A DNA stretch of 34,466 bases, taken from assembly GCF_017874715.1 (NCBI RefSeq), contig NZ_JAGGLR010000049.1, forward strand, positions 1-34,466. The letters run 5' to 3'. This stretch comes from Streptomyces iranensis (GTDB lineage Bacteria; Actinomycetota; Actinomycetes; Streptomycetales; Streptomycetaceae). The notes beneath the pieces were generated by a model. It saw only the letters and a program-made list of their open reading frames with translations. It searched no databases and was not told where the DNA came from. A program made the position numbers and the translations under genes. Position 1 is the stretch's first letter. Each line of letters begins with the position of its first letter. Below are positions 15,453 to 23,897 of the stretch, piece after piece.

Positions 15453-16469
15453 TCAGGGGGTGAGGAGGGTCTTGGTGGCGCGGCGTTCGTCCATGGCCTT
15501 GTAGCCTTCGGCGACCTGGTCGAGGGAGAGGGCGAGGTCGAAGACCTTGCCGGGGTCGATGGCGCCGGTCAGGACGTGGTCGATGAGGTCGGGCAGGTAG
15601 CGGCGTACGGGGGCGGGCCCGCCGCGCAGTCCGACGTGGGAGAAGAACAGTTCCTGTCCGTCGACGGCGACGTCGTGCGGCACGCCGACGAAGCCGACGT
15701 TGCCACCCGGCCGGGCGGAGCGCAGTGCCTGCTGCATGGCCTGGGCGGTGCCCACGCACTCCAGGACGCTGTCGGCACCGATCTCGCCGGTGAGCTCCTT
15801 GATCCGGGCGACGCCCTCCTCACCGCGCTCGGTGACGATGTCGGTGGCGCCGAACTCCGTGGCCAGCTTCTGCCGCGATTCGTGGCGGGACATGGCGATG
15901 ATCCGCTCGGCGCCCTTCTCCTTGGCCGCGATCACGCCGCACAGACCGACGGCACCGTCGCCGACGACGACGGCGGTGGACCCTGGCTTCACCTCGGCGG
16001 CGTCGGCGGCCCACCAGCCGGTTCCCATGACGTCGGAGACCGTGAGCAGCGCGGGCCAGAACTTCTCCTCCGGTACCTCGTCGGTGGCGACGAGGGTGCC
16101 CTGCGCGTTGGGGATGCGGACGTAGTCGGCCTGGCAGGCGGACATGAACTCACGGTGCAGGCAGTTCGACTGGAAGCCGTTGCGGCAGTTCGTGCACGTG
16201 TTGTCCGAGGTGGCGGAGGAGCCGACGACGAACTGACCCGGCTTGACCGAGGTCACCTCGGAGCCGGTCTCCTCGACGAAACCGACGTACTCATGGCCCA
16301 TCGGATGCGGCTCGCCGGTCGGCTCCAGGCCGCGGTAGGGCCACAGGTCCGAGCCGCACACACAGGTGACGGCGGTGCGGATGATCGCGTCGGTCGGGTG
16401 CAGGATCTTCGGGTCGTCCAGGGTCTCGAAGCGGATGTCGCCGGGGGCGTGGATCACTGCTCCGCGCAT
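15453..16469 (-). CDS. Zinc-dependent alcohol dehydrogenase (MDR family)
   Basis: The ATG at 16469 follows AAGGAG. The 338-residue protein is a medium-chain dehydrogenase: catalytic zinc ligands in VCGSDLWPYRG and GHEYVGFVEE, the structural-zinc cysteine cluster around CTNCRNGFQSNC, and the Rossmann motif VVGDGAVGLCG near residue 170. It would oxidise an alcohol or reduce an aldehyde with NAD(P). It begins a minus-strand series with SDR, MFS and cyclophilin-like genes. Divergent XRE regulator at 16715 probably controls it. Confidence 0.93.
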   Translation of the reverse strand: MRGAVIHAPGDIRFETLDDPKILHPTDAIIRTAVTCVCGSDLWPYRGLEPTGEPHPMGHEYVGFVEETGSEVTSVKPGQFVVGSSATSDNTCTNCRNGFQSNCLHREFMSACQADYVRIPNAQGTLVATDEVPEEKFWPALLTVSDVMGTGWWAADAAEVKPGSTAVVVGDGAVGLCGVIAAKEKGAERIIAMSRHESRQKLATEFGATDIVTERGEEGVARIKELTGEIGADSVLECVGTAQAMQQALRSARPGGNVGFVGVPHDVAVDGQELFFSHVGLRGGPAPVRRYLPDLIDHVLTGAIDPGKVFDLALSLDQVAEGYKAMDERRATKTLLTP

Positions 16470-16663
16470 GAGGGGCTCCTTCGCGTGCTGAGGCACTGCC
16501 GGCGGGGCGGGCCGACAATCGCCGGGTGCAGGTGCAGACCGAATGGGGACGGCGAACCGCCCGTACATCGACGCGGGGCCCGGACACCATTTCCGTGGCC
16601 GGGGAGCGCCGCGGATTCCAGGTAACCGGCTTCTCGCGCGCGCAGCGAGTCACTGTCAAGGGG

Positions 16664-16678
16664 TGTACCGCCAGTACA
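16664..16678. promoter_or_regulatory. Candidate operator TGTAC-N5-GTACA
   Basis: A perfect 5-bp inverted repeat with a 5-bp spacer lies 36 bp before the XRE start in the divergent gap 16470-16714. It is short, so this is only a candidate. Confidence 0.35.
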
Positions 16679-16714
16679 TCCCTCTGCCTGCGCGGGGGAC
16701 GTACCGTCGAAGAC

Positions 16715-17602
16715 GTGGAGAACCAAGCAGAGGTCCGCGAGTTCCTCACCTCGCGGCGAGCGAAGATCAGCCCCGAGCAGGCGGGCCTGCCCGCCGGCAG
16801 CCGACGACGCGTGCCCGGACTGCGCAGGAGCGAGGTCGCAGCCCTCGCCGACATGAGCGTCGAGTACTACGCGAAACTCGAACGCGGCACCCTCGCCGGT
16901 GTCTCTCCGGCCGTCCTCGAAGCCCTTGCCCGCGCCCTCCAGCTCGACGACGCCGAACGCGCCCACCTGCTCAACCTGGCCCACGCGGCGGATGGCTCCG
17001 ACGCCCTCACCCGCCCCCGCCGCCGCACCACCCGTCAGTGGACACCCCACCGCAGCCTGCAATGGACCCTGGACGCCATCACCGCCGGACCCGCCTTCGT
17101 CCGCAACGGCCGCATGGACATCCTCGCCACCAACCCGCTCGCCCGCGCCTTCTACGCCGACGTGTACGCCTCTCCGCACAACCAGGCCAACCTCGCCCGC
17201 TTCAACTTCCTCGACCCCGCCTCCCGGCGCTTCTACCCCGACTGGGACACCTTCGCCGACGTCGCGGTGGCGATCCTGCGGACCGAGGCCGGCCGCAACC
17301 CCCACGACAAGGAACTCCACGACCTCGTCGGCGAGCTGTGCACCCGCAGCGACGATTTCCGTACCCGCTGGGGCGCCCACAACGTCCGCCACCACGGCAC
17401 CGGCACCAAGCGCTTCCACCACCAGGCAGTCGGTGAGCTCACGCTCGCCTTCGAGGGCCTGGAGATGGCGGCCGAACCCGGCCTCACCCTCACCATCTAC
17501 ACTGCCGAACCGGGCTCGCCCTCCGAAGAGGGCCTGCTACTGCTCGCGTCCTGGGACGCCACCCCGGAAGCCGACGCCATGAAACACTCCTCGACCAGCT
17601 GA
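16715..17602 (+). CDS. XRE-family regulator with MmyB-like ligand domain
   Basis: GTG 16715 is chosen because homologous proteins begin near VENQAEVREFLTSRRAKISP; earlier in-frame starts read through the divergent promoter. No strong ribosome site is seen. Residues about 20-85 form the XRE helix-turn-helix (VPGLRRSEVAALADMSVEYY, then KLERGTLAGVSPAVLEALAR). Residues about 105-285 are the MmyB-like PAS-related ligand domain (MDILATNPLARAFYADVY, FNFLDPASRRFYPDW). This architecture usually sits beside an oxidoreductase it represses, here the zinc alcohol dehydrogenase; related regulators may sense fatty acids. Confidence 0.92.
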   Translation: MENQAEVREFLTSRRAKISPEQAGLPAGSRRRVPGLRRSEVAALADMSVEYYAKLERGTLAGVSPAVLEALARALQLDDAERAHLLNLAHAADGSDALTRPRRRTTRQWTPHRSLQWTLDAITAGPAFVRNGRMDILATNPLARAFYADVYASPHNQANLARFNFLDPASRRFYPDWDTFADVAVAILRTEAGRNPHDKELHDLVGELCTRSDDFRTRWGAHNVRHHGTGTKRFHHQAVGELTLAFEGLEMAAEPGLTLTIYTAEPGSPSEEGLLLLASWDATPEADAMKHSSTS

Positions 17603-17642
17603 CCACGGCGCGCGGGACACGCTCCTGACGGCGCCGCCGTTC

Positions 17643-17671
17643 GTGAGGGCGCACCCTCAACGCGCCCTTAC
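17643..17671. terminator. Bidirectional terminator between convergent XRE and cupin genes
   Basis: GTGAGGGCGC (17643-17652) pairs with GCGCCCTTAC (17662-17671) with one wobble and a 9-nt loop, lying between two stop codons. Confidence 0.6.
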
Positions 17672-17675
17672 GGAG

Positions 17676-18077
17676 TCAGCGACGGCTGCCGGTGCGCGGC
17701 CCGCCGTACTCGGCGTCCGTGACATGTTCCAGCCAGGCGACCTCGTCGGTTTCCCACAGCGCGATATGCGTCATGAAGTGGTCCGGCGCGGCACCGTGCC
17801 AGTGCTCCTCACCGGCGGGGGTCCAGACCGTGTCACCCGGGCGGGCCTCGAGGATCTCGCCGCCGCGTGACTGGATCAGAGCGATTCCCTCGACGATGTA
17901 CAGGGCCTGGCCCAGGCCGTGGGAGTGCCAGGCGGTCCGGGCGCCGGGCGCGAACCGCACTGCGTTCGCGCGCGCCCGCGAGGGCCCCTCACCGCGGTAG
18001 ATGACATCGGCCCACGCGTCGCCGGTGAACCACTGCTCGGGAAGCTTCATCGTCGGCTGCTTGGTCAACAGTTCCAT
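17676..18077 (-). CDS. Cupin-domain protein
   Basis: The ATG at 18077 has AAGGAG 9 nt upstream; an ATG nearer to the site is too close. The 133-residue single-domain cupin shows both motifs: TAWHSHGLGQALYIVEG (metal-binding His-x-His and a later Glu-like position) and GDTVWTPAGEEHWHGAA. It probably binds a divalent metal. Cupins of this size, often next to carboxymuconolactone decarboxylase or oxidoreductase genes, act as isomerases or dioxygenases, or have unknown roles. Its neighbours do not fix the role here. Confidence 0.9.
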   Translation of the reverse strand: MELLTKQPTMKLPEQWFTGDAWADVIYRGEGPSRARANAVRFAPGARTAWHSHGLGQALYIVEGIALIQSRGGEILEARPGDTVWTPAGEEHWHGAAPDHFMTHIALWETDEVAWLEHVTDAEYGGPRTGSRR

Positions 18078-18554
18078 GGGGTCATGCTCCTTGTGCCTCG
18101 TGTAAAGCCGCGTGCTCAGGCGGTTCCAATCTATGGGGGAACGCCCGCTCCGGTAGCTCCACACCCCGCCCATCGGGGTGCGCCCGCCGGACCGCAATCG
18201 CGGCCACCAGCAAGGAAAGCGCAGGTCAAACGCGCGGGGAAGGTACCGCTGTTACAGGTACTGACAGGCCCCCCACCCTGGGCAGACCGGACTCGCTTGT
18301 GCAGCGGAGTCTGAAGGGGCGTAGGGGTGCGCCACAGCGGCCGCACCGGCCGTCCGGCCAGGGCGGTCACATGCGGGACGCGGTACAGGGCCATCAGCTG
18401 GGTGCGCATCGCGTTGGAGCCGACGGCCACGTGCCGTCCGGTCCGTCCGGTCGTGGCTGACCACCACAGGCCCGGTCCCTCGCCCCCAGGCGCGGGTCGG
18501 GACCGTGGACGAGTGTTCCAGCCAGGCACCGACGGTTCGCCGTCGCGCCTCGGG
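18078..18554 (-). other. 477-bp gap with an orphan coding-like patch
   Basis: No complete gene is visible. Within 18296-18433, the minus-strand frame containing HVAVGSNAMRTQLMALYRVP and HVTALAGRPVRPLW has very high third-position G/C, as in real Streptomyces genes. It has no start and no recognisable family, so it may be a degraded coding remnant. The rest holds the cupin leader and nothing else identifiable. Confidence 0.25.
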
Positions 18555-19424
18555 CTACAGCAGGTGCGCGAGAGGCAGCGCCGCGATGTCGGGAGCGGGC
18601 CGGGAGACATACAGGTCGGTGTGGTAGTAACCGTCCGCTTCCTTGTCTGCGGTGTGCAGTCCGCTCACAGCCAGGGCGTCGAACGCCGCGTACCGTTCGG
18701 CGCTGTCGGCGAAGCGGCGCTGCCGGAAGGTACGGGTGGGCAGTTTCTCCGTCACCAGGCCCGAGCGGGCGAGCAGATCGGCGATCGGCTGGTAGGGCAC
18801 GGTGCGCAGTACGAACGCCGCGACCCACGGCGGGGTCGGCATGGAGTCGAGGAGCCGGGTGAAGGTCCGGGTGAAGACGTAGCCGACGCCGCCTGTGACG
18901 GTGATGAGGTCGGTGTCCGCCAGTGTGCGGCGCAGGGCGGGGCTCGGTTCGGTGACTTCGAGGTTCTCCGCGAAGGCGTGGTCGAGCAGGCCGACGGCGC
19001 GGGCGTATTCGACGGCTCGGGCCGCCGAGTCGATGCCTGTCGCCGTTGCGGCTTCCGGACGGCGGCGCGCTGCGAAGAAGGTCCGGTCCTCGGCCGCGAG
19101 GTGCCGGGTCGGCAGGGCGGAGAGGTGGTGGGAGGTGTACCGGGTAGCCAGGTCTGCCAGAGTGACACGGTAGTTGAGGAGAGCTGTGTTGATCCCGTAG
19201 GAACAGCACAGATCCACCACGTTCAGTGGCGTCCGGTCGGGGTGCAGGCAGCGCAGGGCATAGGCCAGTGCCCGGAAGACGGCCTGGCCATGGTGGGGTA
19301 TCTGGTACTCGAGGGGTCGCAGGGTTGCGAAGTACGGGCGTGGGTCGGGACAGTCGTAGATCTCGTTGAAGTTCGCTTTGCCCCAGTCGTCACTCGCGGT
19401 GGTGTTGCTCGCTCCTGCCGCCAT
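18555..19424 (-). CDS. SAM-dependent methyltransferase-like protein
   Basis: The ATG at 19424 follows AGGAGA. The 289-residue protein has a Rossmann-like class I methyltransferase core: motif I VVDLCCSYGINTALLNYR near residues 70-87, an acidic residue in ATGIDSAARAVEYARAVGLL for ribose binding, and LRRTLADTDLITVTGGVGYV as the motif IV strand. The two Cys in motif I, in place of the usual Gly-x-Gly, are unusual. The acceptor is unknown. There is no cluster context; the nearest genes are a cupin and a broken permease. Confidence 0.75.
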   Translation of the reverse strand: MAAGASNTTASDDWGKANFNEIYDCPDPRPYFATLRPLEYQIPHHGQAVFRALAYALRCLHPDRTPLNVVDLCCSYGINTALLNYRVTLADLATRYTSHHLSALPTRHLAAEDRTFFAARRRPEAATATGIDSAARAVEYARAVGLLDHAFAENLEVTEPSPALRRTLADTDLITVTGGVGYVFTRTFTRLLDSMPTPPWVAAFVLRTVPYQPIADLLARSGLVTEKLPTRTFRQRRFADSAERYAAFDALAVSGLHTADKEADGYYHTDLYVSRPAPDIAALPLAHLL

Positions 19425-19568
19425 GAGCGGTCTCCTGACCTGCGTCGGCCGGGGGGAAGGCCCCGAAGGCCGCAGGGATATGGCCAGCGCCTGTGCGCTC
19501 GGCGGTCCGCGCCACGGCCCCACTCTGCCTTCTCCGGCGCCCGGCGGCAGCCTGAAGGAGCCGACAGG

Positions 19569-20130
19569 GTGATTACGGTACGTAACCGGGTCCTTGGCGC
19601 AGCCGGGGCGGGCCGGGGGGCGGGGCGGGAGCAGGGCGGGAGTGTGCGGCGTCCCGGTTCAGCTGACGGGACCGCTCATGCGCCGACTGGTGTTGGACAC
19701 TCTGCCCGGCGTGGTCCTCGGAGCGATCATCCGCGTATTCGCCCTCCCGGGTCCATGCGTCTTCCGCCTCCTGGTGGCCGTGCTGATGCTGCCGCTCGGC
19801 ACCTGGCTCATGGTCCGGACCTTGCGTCCTGCGCCCCTGGAGATCCGACGTCCCGAGCCCGCGCCCCGGGCGGTCACCGCCCTGGCCCAGGCCCAGGCCC
19901 AGGCCCCGGCGCTGGCGGTCGGGGTCGTGGGTGGTGTCTACGGCATCGGCAGCGGCTCGATCCTCGGCCCCGTCCTCGTTGGGCGTGGTGTTCCCGCTTC
20001 CCAGGCGCCCCGGCCGCGCTCGCCTCCACCTACGCCGTGCTGTCCCTGGCCCCAGCGGCAGCATCGCCCCCGATGGCTCCTCGGTCCGGCCTGTGGCCTC
20101 GGCGGTCTCACCGGCAGCTACGTCGAAGCC
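19569..20130 (+). pseudogene. TauE/SafE-family anion permease, multiply frameshifted
   Basis: One frame gives LMRRLVLDTLPGVVLGAIIR, VFALPGPCVFRLLVAVLMLP and AVGVVGGVYGIGSGSILGPV, typical of TauE/SafE membrane permeases for sulfite or sulfonates. After PVLVGRGVP the match continues in a second frame as APAALASTYAVLSLA, then in another as GPACGLGGLTGSYVEALR. The usual N-terminal membrane segments are missing or out of frame and the C-terminal end is lost where the convergent TetR gene stops. An AQAQAQAPA tract comes from repeated GCCCAG units (about 19884-19905). Confidence 0.75.
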
Positions 20131-20715
20131 TTACGCGCGCAGCGCCTGCGACAGCGCGTCCACGGTCACGCCCACGATGGCCAGGAGCTGCGCCGGGCTC
20201 GCCCCGGCCCTGCTCATGACGGCGAGCGACTGGTTCACAGCCGCCGCGTGTACAGCGAAGGCCTCGGCGTCCTGGCCGGTCAGTCGGCCGGCCTTCAGCG
20301 CGGCGCGCAGGCGCAGGCGCTGGAAGCCGAGCGCCTGCTTGGCGTGCGCTGCGACGCTCGGACTCAGCACTGGAATTGCCATGGCCGACTGGGCAATCAG
20401 GCATCCATCAGGTAGTTCGGGATCGGCGATGCGCTCGAGGGTGACGTCGAAGAACGCACGAACAGCGGCAATGGGTGCCGAGGCTGCACACGATAGGGCG
20501 GCGTCGTACTTCTCGCCATAGCGCGCGGCGTAGAGATCCAGGCAGCGCAGGAAGAGCGTGTCCTTGTCGCCGAGGGAGGAGTAGATGGAACTGCGGTTCA
20601 GGCCGGTTGCCCGAGACAAATCGTCCAATGAGGTGTCGGCGTAGCCGTCGCGCCAGAACTGGATCATCGCGGCGTCGAGCGCCGTGTCCATGTCGAACTG
20701 CTTCTTGCCTGCCAC
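20131..20715 (-). CDS. TetR-family regulator
   Basis: GTG 20715 is preferred because AAGGA lies 8 nt upstream; the earlier ATG pair at 20763-20766 would abut the operator. The 194-residue protein has a TetR helix-turn-helix (FDMDTALDAAMIQFWRDGYA, then TSLDDLSRATGLNRSSIYSS) and a C-terminal domain with SPAQLLAIVGVTVDALSQAL. A likely operator lies 54 bp upstream in the gap shared with the divergent alpha/beta hydrolase, so it probably represses both itself and that enzyme. Confidence 0.92.
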   Translation of the reverse strand: MAGKKQFDMDTALDAAMIQFWRDGYADTSLDDLSRATGLNRSSIYSSLGDKDTLFLRCLDLYAARYGEKYDAALSCAASAPIAAVRAFFDVTLERIADPELPDGCLIAQSAMAIPVLSPSVAAHAKQALGFQRLRLRAALKAGRLTGQDAEAFAVHAAAVNQSLAVMSRAGASPAQLLAIVGVTVDALSQALRA

Positions 20716-20768
20716 GCGGCACTTCCTTGCCGATGCGTCGATGGTTCGGGCTGTGTTGCGCATCATTC

Positions 20769-20794
20769 TATCCTGAACTGATCAGTTCAAGATA
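20769..20794. promoter_or_regulatory. TetR operator palindrome
   Basis: A 26-bp palindrome (12 of 13 pairs) with the perfect core TGAACTGATCAGTTCA lies between the divergent TetR and hydrolase genes. Size and position fit a TetR dimer site. Confidence 0.8.
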
Positions 20795-20942
20795 TGTTAG
20801 CCTTCAAGCGTGGTCATGGCCAGACATACCGTGCGCACTTCGCGACCGCGCGAGAAACACACCACGTGGTCCCAGTCACCGCCGTCAGCCGCGCCACCCT
20901 CCCAACCGCACACCTGACACCTGACACCGATGGAGGATCCCC

Positions 20943-21881
20943 GTGGCCGGCCCAGCAACCAGCGCTCCGCCTGTCTCCGAAAGCAACCCCATCCGCGACC
21001 TGCCCCTGCAGGATCTGGCCGGATTCACTCACCGCTGGGTCGACGCGGACGGCGTCCGCCTTCATGCCGTCGAAGGCGGACGGCCGGGCGGCCCGACCGT
21101 CGTCCTGCTCGCCGGATTCCCGCAAACCTGGTGGGCCTGGCGAAAGGTGATGCCCGGTCTCACCCACTGGTTCCACGTCATCGCGATCGACCTGCCGGGT
21201 CAGGGCCACTCCGAGCGTCCGGAGCGCAGCTACGACACGCACACGGTCGCCGCGCACGTCCACACCGCCGTGAAGGCTCTCGGAGTGTCGACTTACTCCC
21301 TGGTCGCCCACGACATCGGCGCCTGGGTCGCTTTCTCCCTCGCCCTCAACTTCGAGAGCCACCTGCGCGGGGTCGCTCTGCTCGACGCCGGAATTCCCGG
21401 TATCACTCTCCCGGAGACGATTCCCACCGACCCGGATCGAGCGTGGAAAACCTGGCATTTCGCGTTCCACATCGTGCCCGATCTGCCCGAGGCGCTGCTT
21501 GCCGGCCGCGAACGCGAGTACGTCGGCTGGTTCCTGAAGGTGAAGGCACTGTCTCCCGACACGTTCGACGACGCCGAGCTCGACCACTACGCGGCGGCCG
21601 TCGCCGTGGACGGCGGCCTGCGCGCTTCCCTCGCGTACTACCGAGACGCCGCGGAGTCAGCGCGCAAGAACCGCGAGGCGCTCAAGTGGCGGCACCTGAC
21701 CGTGCCCATCCTCGGAATCTCCAGCAGCCACGGCTCCGTTCCGGACATGGCCGCCTCCATCAGCCCATGGGCCGACAACACCACCCGAATCGTCGTGCCC
21801 GACGCTGGACACTTCATCCCCGACGAGCAGCCCGAAGCTATCGCTGCCGCGATAGCAGACTTCATCGCCAACGGCGACTGA
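20943..21881 (+). CDS. Alpha/beta hydrolase (epoxide hydrolase / haloacid dehalogenase-like)
   Basis: GTG 20943 follows GGAGG. The 312-residue enzyme has the alpha/beta-hydrolase landmarks: oxyanion region LLAGFPQTWWAWRKVMPGL, nucleophile elbow HDIGAWVAF with Asp as nucleophile, which indicates epoxide hydrolase or haloalkane/fluoroacetate dehalogenase chemistry, and the catalytic His in DAGHFIPDEQP. It is divergent from the TetR regulator with a shared palindrome, so expression is probably induced by substrate. The exact substrate cannot be told. Confidence 0.92.
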   Translation: MAGPATSAPPVSESNPIRDLPLQDLAGFTHRWVDADGVRLHAVEGGRPGGPTVVLLAGFPQTWWAWRKVMPGLTHWFHVIAIDLPGQGHSERPERSYDTHTVAAHVHTAVKALGVSTYSLVAHDIGAWVAFSLALNFESHLRGVALLDAGIPGITLPETIPTDPDRAWKTWHFAFHIVPDLPEALLAGREREYVGWFLKVKALSPDTFDDAELDHYAAAVAVDGGLRASLAYYRDAAESARKNREALKWRHLTVPILGISSSHGSVPDMAASISPWADNTTRIVVPDAGHFIPDEQPEAIAAAIADFIANGD

Positions 21882-21952
21882 CCAGTGGGGTGCACCCAAC
21901 GCGACCGATGTGCCGCAGGTGTGGGGCTCACTTGGGTGTACCGAGGCAACGA

Positions 21953-22528
21953 TCACTTCGCCGACCTGGGGTTTTTGCGCTGGTTGGCATTGAAGCGCGC
22001 TTTCTTCTGGCGATTTCCGCACGTATTCATGTCACACCATTTGCGAGTGCGACTTTGGCTGGTGTCGAAGAAGGCGGCTTGGCAGGTTGGTGATGCACAC
22101 AAGGCCAATTTTCCGTCTCGTTCGCCCGCGATGATGCTGATCGCGTCGGCGGCGATCACGCTGAGGGCATCTTCCACGCAGGAGGCCGAGCTGAGCCGCC
22201 ATCGCCGCTCACCTTCGGGCGTCAGGATCGCCGCGGCCCGACCCTGAGCGCTGCAGTCATTGATGACTTGGACAGCAGACGCAGGGAGAGCGCCCTGGAT
22301 CGCGGCCGCTGTCGCGACGGCGTGAATCGACTCCCTCAGCTCCCGAGCGAGGTTGAGCTGGGCAGTAGTGCAGGAGTCCACGGCGAGGCCGTTCACTGTC
22401 AGCCAGTCGATGAGTCGTTGCGGCGTGGGAATGCGCTCCACGGCGTCGCCATGACGCTCCGACAGAGTCCCCGTGAAGCTGGTCGCCAGCACGTTACCGA
22501 GGCGGAAGTCAGGGAATCCAGCGCGCAT
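21953..22528 (-). CDS. CGNR zinc-finger (ABATE-domain) regulator
   Basis: The ATG at 22528 starts a 191-residue protein. Residues about 1-140 are an ABATE-type helical stress-related domain (NGLAVDSCTTAQLNLARELR, ESIHAVATAAAIQGALPAS). The C-terminal CGNR finger is clear: LCASPTCQAAFFDTSQSRTR then KWCDMNTCGNRQKKARFNAN, with four zinc cysteines. These proteins are DNA-binding regulators. It is divergent from a broken epoxide hydrolase, and two identical-pattern sites sit between them. Base composition is slightly less G/C rich than in its neighbours. Confidence 0.93.
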   Translation of the reverse strand: MRAGFPDFRLGNVLATSFTGTLSERHGDAVERIPTPQRLIDWLTVNGLAVDSCTTAQLNLARELRESIHAVATAAAIQGALPASAVQVINDCSAQGRAAAILTPEGERRWRLSSASCVEDALSVIAADAISIIAGERDGKLALCASPTCQAAFFDTSQSRTRKWCDMNTCGNRQKKARFNANQRKNPRSAK

Positions 22529-22530
22529 GG

Positions 22531-22589
22531 AACCACCTTAGCTGGTTGCACCCTGGCATGAGGACATGCTAGAACCGTCTTAGCCGGTT
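22531..22589. promoter_or_regulatory. Two operators AACCRYCTTAGCYGGTT
   Basis: AACCACCTTAGCTGGTT (22531-22547) and AACCGTCTTAGCCGGTT (22573-22589) share the same 17-bp pattern with inverted AACC/GGTT ends, 42 bp apart (four helical turns). They fill the divergent gap, so binding of the CGNR protein to both faces is plausible. Confidence 0.75.
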
Positions 22590-22631
22590 CTCGATAGGTC
22601 GTAGCTGGTGCCGCGATGGCCAGGAGGTCTC

Positions 22632-23803
22632 ATGCCCCGTCCAACCAGCGACGTGCAGCCATTTGAAGCCCACGCACTGAAGCCGACCTCGACGATCTGC
22701 GCGCGCGACTGGCCGCGGCGCGGCTACCGGAGGCCGAGACGGTCTATCGCGCCGCGCCCGACTCTCGCCGATGGGGGCAGGGCGTTCCTCTCGCCGACCT
22801 CGTCGATGTCGTGAACTACTGGCGCACCGGGTACAACTGGCGGTCGTTCGAAGCGCGCCTTGACCAGATCGGCCAGTTCCGCACGACCATTGATGATCTG
22901 GGAATCCACTTCCTGCACCGCCGATCCGCGCGCGCAGATGCCACTCCTCTGATCTTGACGCACGGCTGGCCAGGCAGCATCGCTGAGTTCATCGATGTAG
23001 TAGACGAGCTGGCAGATCCGCAAGACGCAGACGCGCCGGCGTTCCACGTCGTGGTCCCGTCGCTGCCGGGCTTTGGTTACAGCGACAAGCCGGCCACCAC
23101 CGGGTGGGGAACCGAAAAGATCGCGGCCGCATGGGTGGAACTGATGGGAAGGCTCGGCTACGGCAAGTTCGCAGCCCACGGCGGCGACTGGGGAGGTAAT
23201 ATCACCACGGTCCTCGGCGGCAGGTTCCCGGCGCACGTTCTCGGCATCCACACAACGTTCGCGGAGGGACCGCCCGGTTTGACAACGGACGGGCTGACGG
23301 CGGTCGAGCGCAAGTGGGCCGAGGAAACCCGTGATTTCTGGCGCCACCGCGCGGCGTACGCGAAGCAGCAGGCGACCCGACCGCAGACCATCGGCTACTC
23401 ACTCGTCGACTCACCGGTCGGGCTTCTTGCCTGGATCCTTGACAAGTTCGCCGAGTGGTCAGACACCGAAGACAGCCCGTTCGAGACGATTTCCAGAGAC
23501 AGAATTCTCGACGACGTCACCCTGTATTGGCTGACGCGGACCGGCGCATCGTCGGCCCGCATTTACTACGAAAGCCACAACTCGCTGGACCCCGAACTTC
23601 GGGTCGACGTCCCGTCAGCAATCAGTATCTATCCCCGCGACATCGAGAAGTATCCGCGCCCCTGGGCGCAGGAGCGGTACCGACAGATCGTCCGATGGAG
23701 GTCGCCGGAGATCGGGGGACATTTCCCGTCGCTGGAGGTTCCCGAGTATTTCGTCAAAGATCTGCAAGAGGGCCTCGCGGCAGTGCTGGCCGCTAATCGG
23801 TGA
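22632..23803 (+). pseudogene. Epoxide hydrolase with EHN domain, one frameshift
   Basis: The ATG at 22632 (GGAGG upstream) gives MPRPTSDVQPFEAHAL. Near 22680 one base is missing, and the correct continuation DLDDLRARLAAARLPEAETV, then GQGVPLADLVDVVNYWRTGY is in the next frame through to TGA at 23803. Repaired, it is about 390 residues. The N-terminal EHN domain is followed by an alpha/beta hydrolase with HGWPGSIAEF, nucleophile elbow HGGDWGGNI and catalytic His in GGHFPSLEVPEYF, as in microsomal-type epoxide hydrolases. Internal GTG 22811 would miss the EHN domain. Whether the indel is real needs checking; the rest of the gene has no damage. Confidence 0.8.
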
Positions 23804-23897
23804 ACGCGGCTCGGCGATCCGGCACTCGATCACCGCCTGATCCGGCTCAGGGCGTTGCCCGACGGCTTCCGGACCGAGTTCATCGAGACGGCAGAAC

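Noticed and set aside
15576..16625. Plus-strand frame of 349 codons
   Set aside because: Antisense to the zinc alcohol dehydrogenase, Gly/Asp-rich shadow.
11430..17602. Antibiotic biosynthesis gene cluster
   Set aside because: Redox enzymes and an exporter are present but there is no synthase or assembly-line gene.
19870..19912. GCCCAG tandem units as a CRISPR or VNTR array
   Set aside because: Too short and without spacers; a coding repeat (Ala-Gln) in the permease remnant.
18327..20219. Plus-strand frame of 630 codons
   Set aside because: It runs antisense to the methyltransferase and through the permease remnant; only its last part holds a short permease piece.
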